Assembly (NCBI GenBank): GCA_963580455.1
Contig: OY756962.1
Span: 25,805,001 to 25,869,000 of the forward strand
Length of the DNA: 64,000 nt
Reading direction: 5' to 3'
Source of the DNA: Euonymus europaeus
Lineage: Eukaryota; Streptophyta; Magnoliopsida; Celastrales; Celastraceae
Below, piece by piece: positions 34,164 to 45,881 of this stretch (position 1 is the first letter of the stretch; the number at the start of each line of letters is the position of its first letter). The position numbers and the translations under genes are program-made. The notes beneath the pieces are model-generated. The model worked only from the letters and a program-made list of their open reading frames with translations. It was not told the origin of the DNA and did not search any database.

Positions 34164-35849
34164 ATGATTGATGAAGATATGTGTTTGATTGATAGTGGAA
34201 CAACACATTCTATATTTCAACATCGAAAATATTTCTTGGATTTAACATTGCTTGAAGCAAGTGTTCATACAATCTCAGGTAAATCAAAAATAATTGAAGG
34301 TTCTGGAAGAACCAATATAGTGTTGCCTGGAGGTACAAAAATTTACATTGGAGATGCATTGTACTCTCCCAGATCAAGAAAAAATTTGATCAGTTTTAAA
34401 GATATCCGCCAAAATGGATATCACATTGAATCTGGAAGTGAAAATGATATAGAATATCTATACATTACTTCAATTGTATCAAGCCAGAAGCTTGTGTTAG
34501 AAAGATTCAAAGCTATCTCATCAGGATTATACTGTATTAGTATAAAGTGGATTGAATCGCATGTTATAACTCATAAGAGTTATCATGATCATGAGATAAA
34601 ACACCAGAAGTGTTTTAATCTAAAAGAATCCGTACTTTGGCATGATCGCCTTGGTCACCCAGGTTCTACCATGATGCGTAGGATAATTGAAAATACAAAT
34701 GGACATTCATTAAGAAATCAGAAGTTTCTTTTGCCTAAAGATTATTTATGTGCCACTTGTTCAAAAGGAAAGTTAATTGTGAAACCATCTACCCTGACGG
34801 TAGGTATGGAATCTCCTAATTTCCTTCAACGCATTCATGGTGATATATGTGGACCTATTCATCCACCATGTGGACCGTTTCGTTATTTTATGGTTTTGAT
34901 AGATGCATCATCTAAATGGTCACATGTGTGTTTATTATCTACTCGTAATGTTGCATTTGCTAGATTGCTAGCTCAAATTATTCGTTTACGAGCACAATTT
35001 TCTGATTATCCCATTAAGTCAATTCGATTAGATAATGCTGGTGAATTTACTTCTCAAACATTTTATGACTATTGCATGTCATTAGGAATTGATGTTGAAC
35101 ATCCAGTTGCTCATACTCATACACAAAATGGGTTAGCAGAATCTCTTATAAAACGTCTTCAATTGATTGCTCGTCCCATGCTTTTGAAAAGTAAATTACC
35201 TAATTATGCTTGGGGTCATACTATTTTACATGCTGCATCTTTGATTCGTATTCGGCCTTCAGCACACCATACACATTCACCTTTACAATTGGTATTGGGT
35301 CACCAACCTAATATTTCCCATCTACGAGTTTTTGGTTGTGCAGTTTATGTTGCTATTCCACCTCCACAGCGCACCAAGATGGGACCACAACGTCAACTTG
35401 GTATTTATGTTGGTTTTGATTCTCCTTCTATTATTAGATATCTTGAACCACTAACTGGTGATATTTTCAAAGCTAGGTTTGCAGATTGTCAATTTGATGA
35501 ATCTATTTTTCCTCCTTTAGGAAAAGAAAATTCTATGTCCTATAAAGTTAAAGATATTGGTTGGTACACTCCTACACAATCTCATCTTGATCCTCCTACA
35601 AAACAATGTGAACTTGAAGTTCAAAAGATTATTCATTTACAAAATATTGCTAATCAATTGCCTGATGCTTTTACTGATACTTCAAAGGTATTGCAGTCTC
35701 ATGTTCCAGCTAGAAATGCAACTGCACGTATTGATGTCCCTGAAAGACATATAATAAATGATGAATTAAAACCACGTCAGAAGCGTGGAAGACCAGTGGG
35801 TGCAAAAGATAGATTTCCTCGAAAAAAAGAAATCACAAGTTTTAAATGA
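34164..35849 (+). CDS. pol: Copia protease and integrase frame
   Basis: The frame is open from 34125; ATG 34164 follows a TTTTTTTATAG string. The aspartic protease begins with LIDSGTTHSIFQ (catalytic DSG at 34191-34199). The pre-integrase zinc region has WHDRLGHPG...H and CATCSKGK (HHCC). The integrase core keeps its acidic triad: VLIDASSKW, IRLDNAGEFTS and NGLAESLIKRL. HLRVFGCAVYVAIPP and GIYVGFDSPSIIRYLEP mark the C-terminal end. The frame then closes shortly after a KRGRPVGAKDRFPRKK stretch at a stop, because of a one-base shift relative to the RT frame at the A-run 35822-35828. In related elements integrase and RT are one polyprotein. Confidence 0.9.
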   Translation: MIDEDMCLIDSGTTHSIFQHRKYFLDLTLLEASVHTISGKSKIIEGSGRTNIVLPGGTKIYIGDALYSPRSRKNLISFKDIRQNGYHIESGSENDIEYLYITSIVSSQKLVLERFKAISSGLYCISIKWIESHVITHKSYHDHEIKHQKCFNLKESVLWHDRLGHPGSTMMRRIIENTNGHSLRNQKFLLPKDYLCATCSKGKLIVKPSTLTVGMESPNFLQRIHGDICGPIHPPCGPFRYFMVLIDASSKWSHVCLLSTRNVAFARLLAQIIRLRAQFSDYPIKSIRLDNAGEFTSQTFYDYCMSLGIDVEHPVAHTHTQNGLAESLIKRLQLIARPMLLKSKLPNYAWGHTILHAASLIRIRPSAHHTHSPLQLVLGHQPNISHLRVFGCAVYVAIPPPQRTKMGPQRQLGIYVGFDSPSIIRYLEPLTGDIFKARFADCQFDESIFPPLGKENSMSYKVKDIGWYTPTQSHLDPPTKQCELEVQKIIHLQNIANQLPDAFTDTSKVLQSHVPARNATARIDVPERHIINDELKPRQKRGRPVGAKDRFPRKKEITSFK

Positions 35850-37731
35850 ACCTCTAGAAGAGGATATTCCTGATGAGAATGCTCCAAAAGAGCTGAATGA
35901 AAATCCAGACGAGAATATCATTATTCAATCTCAACATTCTATCCAAAAATCTCCTGACGAGATAATACCTCCGGAAGAGGTACATGTATCATATAATGAT
36001 GAGAACTCTATAAATCGTGAAAAAAGATGGGATAGAAGTAAGATTATTGTCGACGACATATTTGCATATGCAATTGCTATTGATATTACCAGAAGTAATG
36101 AGGATCATGAACCAAAATCCATCGATGAATGTCAACGTAGAAATGATTGGCCAAAATGGCAAGAAGCTATCAAAGCAGAGTTAAACTCTTTAAATAAAAG
36201 AGAAGTATTTGGACCTGTAGTCCAGACACCGAAAGATGTCATACCCGTTGGATACAAATGGGTATTTGTGAGAAAGCGAAATGAAAATAATGAAATTACA
36301 AGATACAAAGCTAGACTTGTGGCACAAGGGTTCTCGCAGAAACCCGGAGTTGATTATGAGGAGACATATTCTCCTGTAATGGATGGTATTACATTCAGAT
36401 TTTTAATTGCTTTAACAATAGCTGAACATATAGAAATGCGTTTAATGGATGTTGTTACTGCATATTTATATGGTTCGTTGGATACAGATATTTACATGAA
36501 AGTCCCTGAAGGATTTAAATTGCCTGAAGCAAAACCTCGAGATTTATATTCAATTAAACTCCAACGATCGTTATATGGATTGAAGCAATCTGGACGAATG
36601 TGGTATAATAGACTTGCTGAGTACCTTGTTAAGGAAGGATTCGCAAATGATCCAATTTCTCCCTGTGTTTTTATCAAGAAATCAGATTCAGGATTTGCTA
36701 TAATTGCAGTATACGTTGATGATTTAAACTTATTTGGAACTCCTGAAGAGTTAACCAAGGCTGTTGATTATTTAAAGGCAGAATTTGAGATGAAAGATCT
36801 TGGAAAGACAAAATATTGTCTCGGCCTGCAGATCGAGTACATAACTAAGGGAATTCTTATCCATCAATCTACTTATACCGAAAAGGTGTTGAAACAATTT
36901 TATATGGATAAGGTTCATCCTATGAGTTCTCCGATGGTAGTTCATTCACTTGATATCAAGAAAGATCCATTTCGACCCAAGGATGAGGGGGAGATATTAC
37001 TTGGTCCAGAAGTACCATATTTAAGCGCAATTGGATCTCTAATGTATCTTGCAAATTGTACGAGGCCAGATATAGCATTTGCAGTAAATTTATTGGCAAG
37101 ATACAGTGCTGCTCCGACTCGACGTCACTGGAATGGTGTAAAACATATTCTCAGATATCTCCGGGGTACAACTGATTTGGGGTTATTTTACTCATTTGAG
37201 TCTAAGCCTCAACTAGTTGGATATGCATATGCTGGATATTTATCTGATCCTCACAATGCCAAATCTCAATCTGGTTATGTGTTCACTTATGGTGGAACTG
37301 CTATTTCATGGAAATCAGTGAAGCAGACAATTACAGCAACTTCTTCTAATCATTCCGAGATAATAGCAATTTACGAAGCTAGTCGAGAATGTGTGTGGTT
37401 GAGATCAATGATTTCACATATTCAAGAAAGATGTGGACTTCAATCTGTCAAAAATGTGTCGACAGTATTACATGAAGACAACGCTGCATGCATAGCACAA
37501 CTTCGAGGAGGATACATAAAAGGTGACAGAACTAAACATATTTCTCCAAAATTCTTTAGTGCACATGATCTCCAAAAAAGTGGGGAAATCAATGTTCAGC
37601 AAATTCGCTCCAGTGATAATTTGGCAGATTTGTTCACAAAGGCGCTCCCACCAGCAACATTCAAAAAGTTTGTATATCAGATTGGAATGCGTCATCTGAA
37701 AGGTTTATCGTGCACAAATCAGGGGGAGTAA
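35825..37731 (+). CDS. pol: Copia reverse transcriptase and RNase H frame
   Basis: The continuation lies in the next frame and has no ATG of its own near its start, so it needs a frameshift or is disabled. RT: VPVGYKWVFVRKRNENNE-like start, YKARLVAQGFSQKPGVDY, LMDVVTAYLYGSLDTDIYM, YGLKQSGRMWYNRL, and the active-site YVDD at 36712-36723. The connection includes SAIGSLMYLANCTRPDIAFA. RNase H: LVGYAYAGYLSD, SGYVFTYGGTAISWKS, ATSSNHSEIIAIYEASREC, and HEDNAACI. The family has an Asp where the first Tyr-Ala (codon 37228-37230, TAT) stands here, so the first catalytic carboxylate is lost. It ends 240 bp before the 3' LTR. Confidence 0.9.
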
Positions 37732-37962
37732 TGGTATGAAGATATCAACATGAATTGTACTCTTTTTCCTTCGACCAAAGGTTTTTTCCCACTGGGTTTT
37801 TCTTTGGCAAGGTTTTAACGAGGCAATCCATTCACTCTTTCCAACAAATTTTATACAAGAATGATGTACTCTTTTCTTTCACTAAGTTTTTTTTATCCCA
37901 CTGGGTTTTTTTTCCCTTAGTAAGATTTTAACGAGACATATTCTATGTATACGTGGTCATCC

Positions 37963-37971
37963 AAGGGGGAG
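37963..37971 (+). other. Polypurine tract
   Basis: AAGGGGGAG directly abuts the 3' LTR start (TATTATG). It is the primer for plus-strand synthesis in Copia elements. Its position supports the TA start of the LTR. Confidence 0.85.
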
Positions 37972-38328
37972 TATTATGATATTGATTAGTGGATGCCCAC
38001 TTTGATTAGTACATTTGGAAGCTAGTTATGAAGTGGTTAAAGTTACATTATTAGTAGTTGAAGGAAACTATTTAAATGAGTGGTTAGGAAGTGGTTAAAC
38101 CTATATTATTAGTAGTTGATTAAACAATTGATTTGGTTGTTGTAAACTAATCCTATATAAAGGATGTTTAGTGAAATGAATGAGAGACCAATTTCTCTAC
38201 ATTTCTCTCTTGGAAACTCTCTCTAAATCTTTCTCTAAATTTCTGTTAAGTGTTATTCTAAATACTCTTCATAAACACTAGTTTCGTTAATCTTGATTTT
38301 GAGAATATTCTGAGCTTGTTTTACAACA
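37972..38328 (+). repeat. Copia 3' LTR
   Basis: 357 bp, aligned base by base with the 5' LTR at a constant offset of 5633 and without a difference that I could see. It ends TTTTACAACA, followed by the duplicated target TTTCT. Confidence 0.93.
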
Positions 38329-38333
38329 TTTCT

Positions 38334-41300
38334 CACTTTGTGCATATAATTTGGCAAATTTTTCTTCTTCTGCACGACACTATTTTTTAATTCGATGTGC
38401 CAAAAATGCTGCCTACATTATATGGTTGATCCAATAATAACACAATACTCGCAAAAGCAGCATTTGTCGCTTCCACTTCGGTTACTGTTGGGTTCCTAAA
38501 TATCTCTTACATGGATTATATGGAAAAGGATGGGATTTTCAGTTGTAGAGATCGATGGACCCTTTTTTGACCCCTCACCATGCGAAAATTGTACCCTGTG
38601 TTGATGCCCGATTTGGTAGGACTGGATGTGGTTGCACCTGAGCTCACCGAGCGCTACGTCACACATCAAAGGAAGTGGAGGCATGTTGGGCCTCGACTCA
38701 GTTGGGTCGTCATGCCATGGCGAGTTCTTGTAAGTCGGGCTTGTAGGATTTTGTCAAGATAATCAGAATAAATATTCTTATGAGCCTCTCGTGGCTCCAC
38801 TCGTAACTTTATTAAAGCTGGGAGAGGCATTACCAATTAGACTAGTCCTTTAAATCCAACATGAGTATCAAAACAAGTGCGAATTCTCAATTATTAAGGC
38901 AGATTCCATTCTTTTTGGGAGAAAATGAGAATTCTATCATTCAGGAGAAATCCTGCTTTTCTTGAAATTCTAGATTGTAACGATTTCATCAACCGAATAT
39001 AGGAATAATTGACAAAAGAAAAACTCTTATTCCTCTGAAGCTTGAATCTATAAACTAAATGATACCCCAAATTTTGTTGTTATGTTAACATCTAGTGCAT
39101 GTTGCTATTGAACTAGATAGAGTTACATATCTTAACAGAATTAATCTGGCACTTATAATCATAATTGGTGATCATGTAAAAAAAATATATGATTTGCAAA
39201 TCGACTTAGGAAGGAGGGGGCATCACATCTAATATATTAGCCCGACAGCTAGTACCCAGGCAATGTGATATTTCGTTTTAACAGATTAGTCTTGGAGTAT
39301 GATTAAGAACAGTAGTTTAGACAACGTGTGATGTCTGTCATGTAGCATCTCATTAACACTAGAAATTAATATATGATTGATTATGAACAAGCAAGTAGCC
39401 CTGTCATGAAGCTTAATCCAATACATGCAACATCATCAGTCACATTAGAAATATGACTAACTAGAAGAAGAAATCGGATTAAATTTTCCAGCTGGCTATA
39501 TATGTTTCAGATTGGGTGCACTGCATCAAGCATTCAAGTCAAACGACATTTGTCATAAGTGAGAGGTTATGTTTCACCACCTCTTACCTCATTGTTTGCA
39601 CCATTTCAAGGCTGTTGGTTGGGTTGTTTATAGAGTTAAATGTATTGTTTAGCTTGAATTAGCTAACTTCTTTCAGTTGGTGGTTAGTCACCTCGTTCAA
39701 GAGTACTGAAGTATGTTGGCTTAGGTACCAAGTCTTATCTCGCGCTAGTCGTGTATAACCCGATTCTACAAGTGGGAGGGGCTTCAATTATTATAGTCAA
39801 AATAGGCTACAATTCTCCTCGAAAATCATGTTAAAATCATTCCCCTAAAAATGACGACTTAAAATTTTAAGTGCTCAGAATTTAGGGTTTAAGGCTTATG
39901 ATCCAAACCTTTTTTTCACTCAAAATCAAGATTATTTATAAAGTTGCTAAGATTTGGAGGCTTTTTGTGGCTAATAATTACTATTCAACTACAGTTTTGC
40001 ATATCATCTTGTCGCTCGGCCACCGTTTGTGACGTGTTCAATCTCAAAAGAATCGCACAGTGGCATCAACCACGACTTGTTTCGTCAACTGTAGCCACCA
40101 TAACTATGCTTGAAAGTGGCACCGTAGGCCACCTATCCTCGCGCCGCCGCCACCACCATTCAATTCATCTTGCCGAGTTCTACTTGTTTCACCTTTAGAT
40201 TGGCCAAAATACTCGCCTAACATTACCAACTTCAAAATACTTGATAACAAATATTAAAACTTGATTTAACGTAGTTATGGGGGAGAATTTTAGTCAATTT
40301 TAAGTATAAGAATTGTAGTCCATACCCCTTCTTTCCATGTTGATCTTTATTAAACTCGTTACACAGAGTTTTGAGTTGCAATTGAAGCAATTTTACTGAG
40401 TATACTAAAGTTCGTCCTTTGCCACAATTGAGTTGGAATAAAGATACAATTTCCGTGTACATGACTCCCAGATTGGACGAGGTCAAAGACAGTTGGAATA
40501 ATCTTGAAATATTTCACTGGAGCAGAGCAATTGAAACAACAATAATCTGAACAATAGAGTTGGATAAGAGACCGTTTACACCATAATTATACAGGATTAA
40601 TAGACTAAATGTGGCCTAAAGATGGGCTGAACAGGACATAGAAAATTGACTGCGCATCACTAAAAAATGAACTGATCTGATTGCAGTCTATTCAGGCCAA
40701 GTGAAAGAGAAAGAAATGAACCATTAATTTAAATATTGGATGGGCCCAATTTTAATTATTAAAGAGAAAATAAGACTTGGTCTTATGGGTTGCCTAGAAT
40801 CTAGGAAGTGGAGGTTATATTAGTTTGTTACTTATTTTGGTGGAGCACTTTTTCATTCAAATTTAGCTCGTCATGGAACACGAAAGAGCATGTTCTCAAA
40901 GGTTTTGGCAACATTGCAGCACAATTGAGTCACTATCTCAGCAGTTGAAGCCCTTGTGAGAGAATTTCATATGGTTGCAGTCATGACAGATGTGGCAGTT
41001 TATTCAAGAGTTCTAAAGAATTATAAGAAGCACGAAGAAGGACACGCAATCAATCACACAAATTCAGCCCAATGGCATAAACCTACTCTTTTTCAATCTT
41101 TCTAGCTTTTTGTTATCAACATTCGACTTTTGTTAATACTTTTCTGTAATAGTTTCTTGCATCAATCAAATGTTTACAATTTTGCATTTAATTCTAGTAC
41201 AATTTTTAATGAAACACCTTCCGGTTGATCTAAAGTTCTTTGAATATTTATAATGACATAATTGATGGATGTTTCTGATTGATAAGACCTCGACTGATTA

Positions 41301-41590
41301 AGCAGTGACGCAGTTGCTTTCATTTTCATTGAAAAGACAATGCTGGGTGAGGAAAACTAGTGGGTGTTGGATATGCAACTTTACACTACCAGTGCAGAAT
41401 AAGTGGAATTTGCCATTGTTTTGTCGAGTAATATGTCTAGGAGAAATATAGAAACATGTTCTTTACGGCATCAACATAGTAACAGTATATGGTGAAAATG
41501 AAATTCTCCCCAAATAAAGAAATGATTGCGATCATTCAGAACCCACAACAGTACCAATAATAAATAAAGAAGTAAATAAAAAACCATTGT
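38334..41590. other. Intergenic region, no gene recognised
   Basis: About 3.2 kb with no supported coding exon. The 38470-38830 part is GC-richer and looks like an old repeat. Frames at 38580-38762 and 39944-40198 have no family similarity. Multiple AT-rich stretches; nothing else to report. Confidence 0.5.
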
Positions 41591-41598
41591 TATATATA
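41591..41598 (+). promoter_or_regulatory. Candidate TATA box of GH3 gene
   Basis: TATATATA about 92 bp before the preferred GH3 start at 41690. Position and consensus only. No TGTCTC auxin-response element was noticed in the proximal promoter. Confidence 0.45.
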
Positions 41599-41689
41599 GA
41601 ACCTTCAGTGTGGTTGCAAGACGCAAGCACTTAACACACTTTCAGTGACTTCTCCATTAATTCACATTCTTCTCAATCTTTCTGATTCC

Positions 41690-43746
41690 ATGGATGGGAA
41701 GAAATTCGAGTACAAAGGAGAGGAAGCACTGAAGGAGATTGAGAATCTCACAGAACATGCTGCTGAGTTTCAAGAAAGCATAGTGAAAGATATTTTAACT
41801 AGAAATTCCGAAACCGAATATTTGTCAAAGTACTTGAAGGGTTCAAAAGATGTAACAGAGTTCAAGAAGCATGTCCCTGTCATTACTTATAAAGTTATAC
41901 ACCCTTATATTCAAAGGATTGTGAACGGGGAGGACTCTTCTCTTATCACTGGTCATCCTATAGTCGAAATGTTATGCAGGTTTGGTATAATTCCAGTTCA
42001 ATTATAAATGAAGTTCTTCATACATGTACATGTTAATGGACTTACATAATATTTTTGATGCTGCAGTTCAGGGACTTCTGGAGGAGAGCCCAAGTTAATG
42101 CCGTCAATCGCAGAAGATATGGACCGTCGAATCTTTCTATATAACCTCATCATGCCAATCATGAATCAGTTAAGATAAGATCCTCAATTTTCCGCTACAA
42201 TTCGATGTGTCTGTGGACGTAATTGAATGAAAACTTTGGTTCAGGTACATCTCTGGTCTGGATAAGGGCAAGGCAATGCAACTATTCTTTGTCAAGGCAG
42301 AGATGTCCACGCCTTGTGGACTACCGGCCCGAACAGTCCTCACCAGCTACTACAAAAGCAAGCATTTTAAGTGTCGAAAACCCGACCCATTCAACGACTA
42401 CACTAGTCCAAACCAGGCAATTCTATGCAATGCCAGCTACCAAAGCATGTACTGTCAATTAGTAGCAGGACTAGTCCATCGCCAACAAGTCGTTCGCATC
42501 GGCGCAGTATTTGCATCGGCACTTTTGCGTTCCATTTCATTCCTCGAGCGAAATTGGATTCAAATGTGCAATGACATCCGCACAGGCCAATTAGACTCGA
42601 CGATCACTGATCCTGAATGTCGTTCCAGTATGTCGATCATGATATCGTCCCCTGACCCCTCTCTGGCCGATGAGATTGAGGAAATCTGTAGCCATTCGTC
42701 GTGGAGGGGAATACTGTGTCATTTGTGGCCAAAAGCTAAGTATATTGAGGCAGTTGTGACTGGTTCTATGGGACAGTACATACCATTGCTAGAGTATTAC
42801 AGTGATGGGAAGTTGCCTTTGGTGTCACCAATGTATGCTTCCTCTGAGTGTTATTTTGGTGTCAATCTGAAGCCGCTGTCCGACCCCGCTGACGTGGCAT
42901 TCACTCTAATGCCCAACATGGGATACTTTGAGTTCTTGCCTTTGGGAGAGAATGGGACATTGTTGGTGCAATTAGATGGAGAAGAGGATCAGGTCCCTAA
43001 TGACAAGCTTGTTGATTTGGTTAATGTCAAAGTTGGTTCTTACTATGAACTGGTGGTCACTACCTATGCTGGTAATTAGTCTACTTAATTTTTCACCTAA
43101 TTAAACATACTGGGAACTGCTAAAATTTCAATTTCTGGTCGTAGGACTGCATCGTTATCGAATCGGAGACGTGCTGCAAGTGACCGGATTCCACAACATG
43201 GCGCCAGAGTTCCGGTTCATATGCAGGAGGAATGTCGTTCTAAGCATTGACAATGACAACACCAATGAAGAAGATCTGCACAAAAGCATTACAGTGGCTA
43301 AAAGGTTGCTAGAGCCCTACAATGCACTACTGGTGGAATACACTAGCTATGCAGACACATCATCCGTGCCGGGGCACTATGTGTTGTACTGGGAAATCCT
43401 ACATCATCCCCCACCGAGTAATAATATTGCAGATTCATTATCTGCAGCAGTGAGTAGTGATGAATATTCCGAAGTGATGGAACACTGTTGCCTTGCAGTG
43501 GAACAAGAATTGGATTATACGTACAGAAGGTGTCGAGCCCACGACAACTCTGTCGGGCCGTTGGAGATACGGGTGGTGGAGCCAGGCACATTTGAGTCAC
43601 TCATGGACATTTTCATAAGCAAAGGAGGCTCGATGAATCAGTACAAAACACCAAGGTGCGTTAAGTCTAGTGTTGCGCTTCAGTTGCTTGATTCGCACGT
43701 CAAGGGTTCCTTTTGTAGCCCTAAGGATCCCAATTGGATCCCTTGA
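41690..43746 (+). CDS. GH3.9: GH3 acyl acid-amido synthetase (GH3.9-like)
   Basis: Exons 41690-41979, 42067-42168, 42245-43071 and 43145-43746 encode 606 residues, the standard GH3 size. GH3 enzymes adenylate an acyl substrate (indole-3-acetate for group II) and join it to an amino acid, lowering free hormone in the cytosol. The ATP-binding motif [10 protein letters not shown] is at 97-106, split by intron 1. Other signatures are [78 protein letters not shown] (joined over intron 3), [20 protein letters not shown] and [16 protein letters not shown], ending DPNWIP. The LITGHPI and [10 protein letters not shown] parts favour GH3.9. An in-frame ATG at 41645 would add 15 residues that relatives lack. 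All phases close. Confidence 0.95.
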
Positions 43747-45179
43747 AGAATTGTGTGTTGATCTTCAGTGTGTCTTGCGTCTTCAATTGATAGGGTACGC
43801 CACAAACAATAAATAACAAAGGTGCCCTAATCTATGATGTCGGATTATCGAATTATGCATAACTTTTGTTGTGATATGTATATATATTGCATGTTTTATT
43901 ATGATGAAGAAACTCGATTTTCGCAAATAGAAGATTTTGTTCTGCTTATTAACACAAGCACCCAGGAAGGGGTAGAGTTGATTGAGAATGAATCATTTCA
44001 ATTGTAAATTAAAGTTTGATTCTAGATATCAAAGGCATCGTTATAAAAAAAAATTAAAAATTAATAATTGAGGGTATCTAAAAGGTCAATAAGTTTTGTT
44101 TGATTATATAAGTCGAATATATATAATTATATATATATGATGACCAATGATGGCATGCAGATTGATTGAACTTATTTAATAATTACAATTATCCAATCAA
44201 ACATCTTGCTAGACTAGTCAAGCCTACCGACTACCGAGTACCAACCTGGACAATAAGTTGCCCACCCAAGGCCGGTTATGGAATTCAGGTGTCCAATAAG
44301 TAACTAACGAAATAAGTTACAAGTCTAGCCCAGGCCTGGCCTGGCCATAACTCATTGAACAAGCCCGGCCCAAGCCCACATGCATTTCTTAGAGAAAGGA
44401 TGCTGAGCAGATCTTGGGGTCCAAATCCGTGCTCTTCTATTGACCATTATGACAAAGAATGTGATTTCATTTATGAAAAGTATTAGGGGTTGGATTCTTG
44501 AGGCACCAAACTTTGCACTTCCTTCCATGATTGTGATGAGTAAAGTAATTTCATTTCACTACTCAATAACCTTTTAAATTCGATTATTAGAGGTATTGTT
44601 TGCTATGATCCTAAGGCTGCACGATTTTGTCATTAGAAGGAATATGAATTCGATTTTTACTTATAAACTACATCGATCCATGACTTATACTTTCATCAAT
44701 ATTGATACAATACAAGAGTCCTTGACCTCTGCATTTTTATCAGAGGAAGAAACCGTGATTTTGAACCTAGAAGCAACACTTCTTTGCAGGGTTGGAGGAA
44801 GAAAAAATCCCACGGAGGAGAGAATTTCATGGCAGCATAATTATTACATTTTTAAATCATTAATTGATCGTTGTCTTGGTAGGTTTTGAAGGTTTCTTTA
44901 CCACAATCTTGTGGCTTTTGAAGTTTCACTATAGTCATTAACCTAATTATTACAGTCATTAAAGAAACAAATCACTACTGTTATTCAACTTTGTCCTGTG
45001 ATTTGGGTTAGGTTTTGCTTTCCTTTTTAATTTTTAAAAAATATATATATTTACTACATGTAAAAAACATGTCATAACCCGATTAGAAATTGTAAATATT
45101 CACAAAACTGATGTCATTAGTTTTAAACATAATGGTCTTACCAACATCTTCTTCCTCTGTAGTATCGTACAAGCTTTGG
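43747..45179. other. Spacer between GH3 and RALF genes
   Basis: GH3 3' UTR, an AT-rich stretch with TA runs near 44116-44140, and a GGCCTGGCCTGGCC-bearing repeat-like segment near 44265-44385. The frame at 44596-44889 has no family similarity. Confidence 0.5.
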
Positions 45180-45186
45180 TATAAAA
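45180..45186 (+). promoter_or_regulatory. TATA box of RALF gene
   Basis: TATAAAA 38 bp before the ATG at 45224; this is close enough to imply a very short leader. Confidence 0.55.
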
Positions 45187-45223
45187 TGCAACACACATCA
45201 CCAACCACAACAAAGCAACAGCA

Positions 45224-45571
45224 ATGGCCAATTCTCCTAGCTCTCTGGTTCTTACATTTTGCCCATTCATCATGGCTCTGTTGATATCGTCATCGACCGT
45301 CGATGCAAGCGGTCACAACCGACTGAGCTTGGCCCCATTGAGATCTGGCTGCCAAGGATTAGTGGCTGAGTGCATAGGAGATGAATTTGACATGGACTCT
45401 GAGATCAACAGGCGTATATTGGCCATGAAAAATTACATAAGCTACGGAGCGCTGCAGAGGAACACTGTGCCCTGTTCTCACAGAGGAGGATCATATTACA
45501 ATTGTAGGGCTGGGGCAGGAGCTAATCCCTATAAACGTGGATGCAGTGCCATTACACGGTGTCGTGGTTAA
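45224..45571 (+). CDS. RALF: RALF signalling peptide precursor
   Basis: The intronless gene encodes 115 residues. An N-terminal secretion signal (about 1-29, hydrophobic VLTFCPFIMALLISSS) is followed by a propeptide with an acidic stretch. The S1P protease site RRIL at 63-66 precedes the mature peptide of about 49 residues, with the receptor-contact motif YISY at 71-74. Four cysteines (84, 94, 107, 113; spacing CSHRGGSYYNC and CSAITRC) form two disulfides. The conserved YKRGCS/RCRG end is present. RALF peptides are perceived at the cell surface by CrRLK1L receptors such as FERONIA and alkalinise the apoplast. The structure is that of the RALF1/22/23/33 subgroup. A TATA box lies 38 bp upstream. 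Confidence 0.95.
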   Translation: MANSPSSLVLTFCPFIMALLISSSTVDASGHNRLSLAPLRSGCQGLVAECIGDEFDMDSEINRRILAMKNYISYGALQRNTVPCSHRGGSYYNCRAGAGANPYKRGCSAITRCRG

Positions 45572-45642
45572 GGTTATTAATTATGTTCTGTCTCTCCTGT
45601 TTTTGTTGCGTAGCTTTTGCTTGTAACATAAAATAGTACTGT

Positions 45643-45648
45643 AATAAA
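45643..45648 (+). terminator. Candidate poly(A) signal of RALF gene
   Basis: AATAAA 72 bp after the RALF stop codon. Consensus and position only. Confidence 0.4.
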
Positions 45649-45881
45649 CTCCATGTTTCCTAGCTTGTGTTTGATTTGAAATTTTTATGTTCTTGAGATA
45701 GGATTAAAAGTTTCTACAATTTTATCTCATGATGAGTGACAAAATATATAAAATATATGTGTTAATTGCGGATACTTATGAAAAATTAATGATTTAAAGT
45801 CATAGTTTTGCATATGTAATTAGTAAATGATATGTTTAAAGTGACTTTGGTTGTTTCATTGTATTTTTTAGGCTAAAAATA

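Larger units (their letters stand above)
32339..38328 (+). mobile_element. Ty1/Copia LTR retrotransposon, near-complete and young
   Basis: The element is 5990 bp. Identical 357-bp LTRs (32339-32695 and 37972-38328) enclose gag, protease-integrase and RT-RNase H frames in Copia order, with integrase before RT. The 5-bp repeat TTTCT flanks it exactly (32334-32338 and 38329-38333). The polypurine tract AAGGGGGAG abuts the 3' LTR. By eye the LTRs have no difference, so insertion is recent. Coding defects are nevertheless present: a frame break at a run of seven A between integrase and RT, and loss of the first RNase H aspartate. Gag is separated from pol by a 0.3-kb noncoding gap. The copy is probably not autonomous and may have been moved in trans. 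Confidence 0.96.

Noticed and set aside
32344..38328. Canonical TG start of the Copia LTR at TGATATT
   Set aside because: With that boundary the flanking 5-mers (TATTA and TTTCT) do not match and the polypurine tract is separated from the LTR; the TATTA start satisfies both.
39944..40198. 84-codon frame
   Set aside because: No domain or signal peptide of convincing form, no gene context.
44596..44889. 97-codon plus-strand frame
   Set aside because: No similarity, no splice or promoter context, AT-rich codons like the surroundings.
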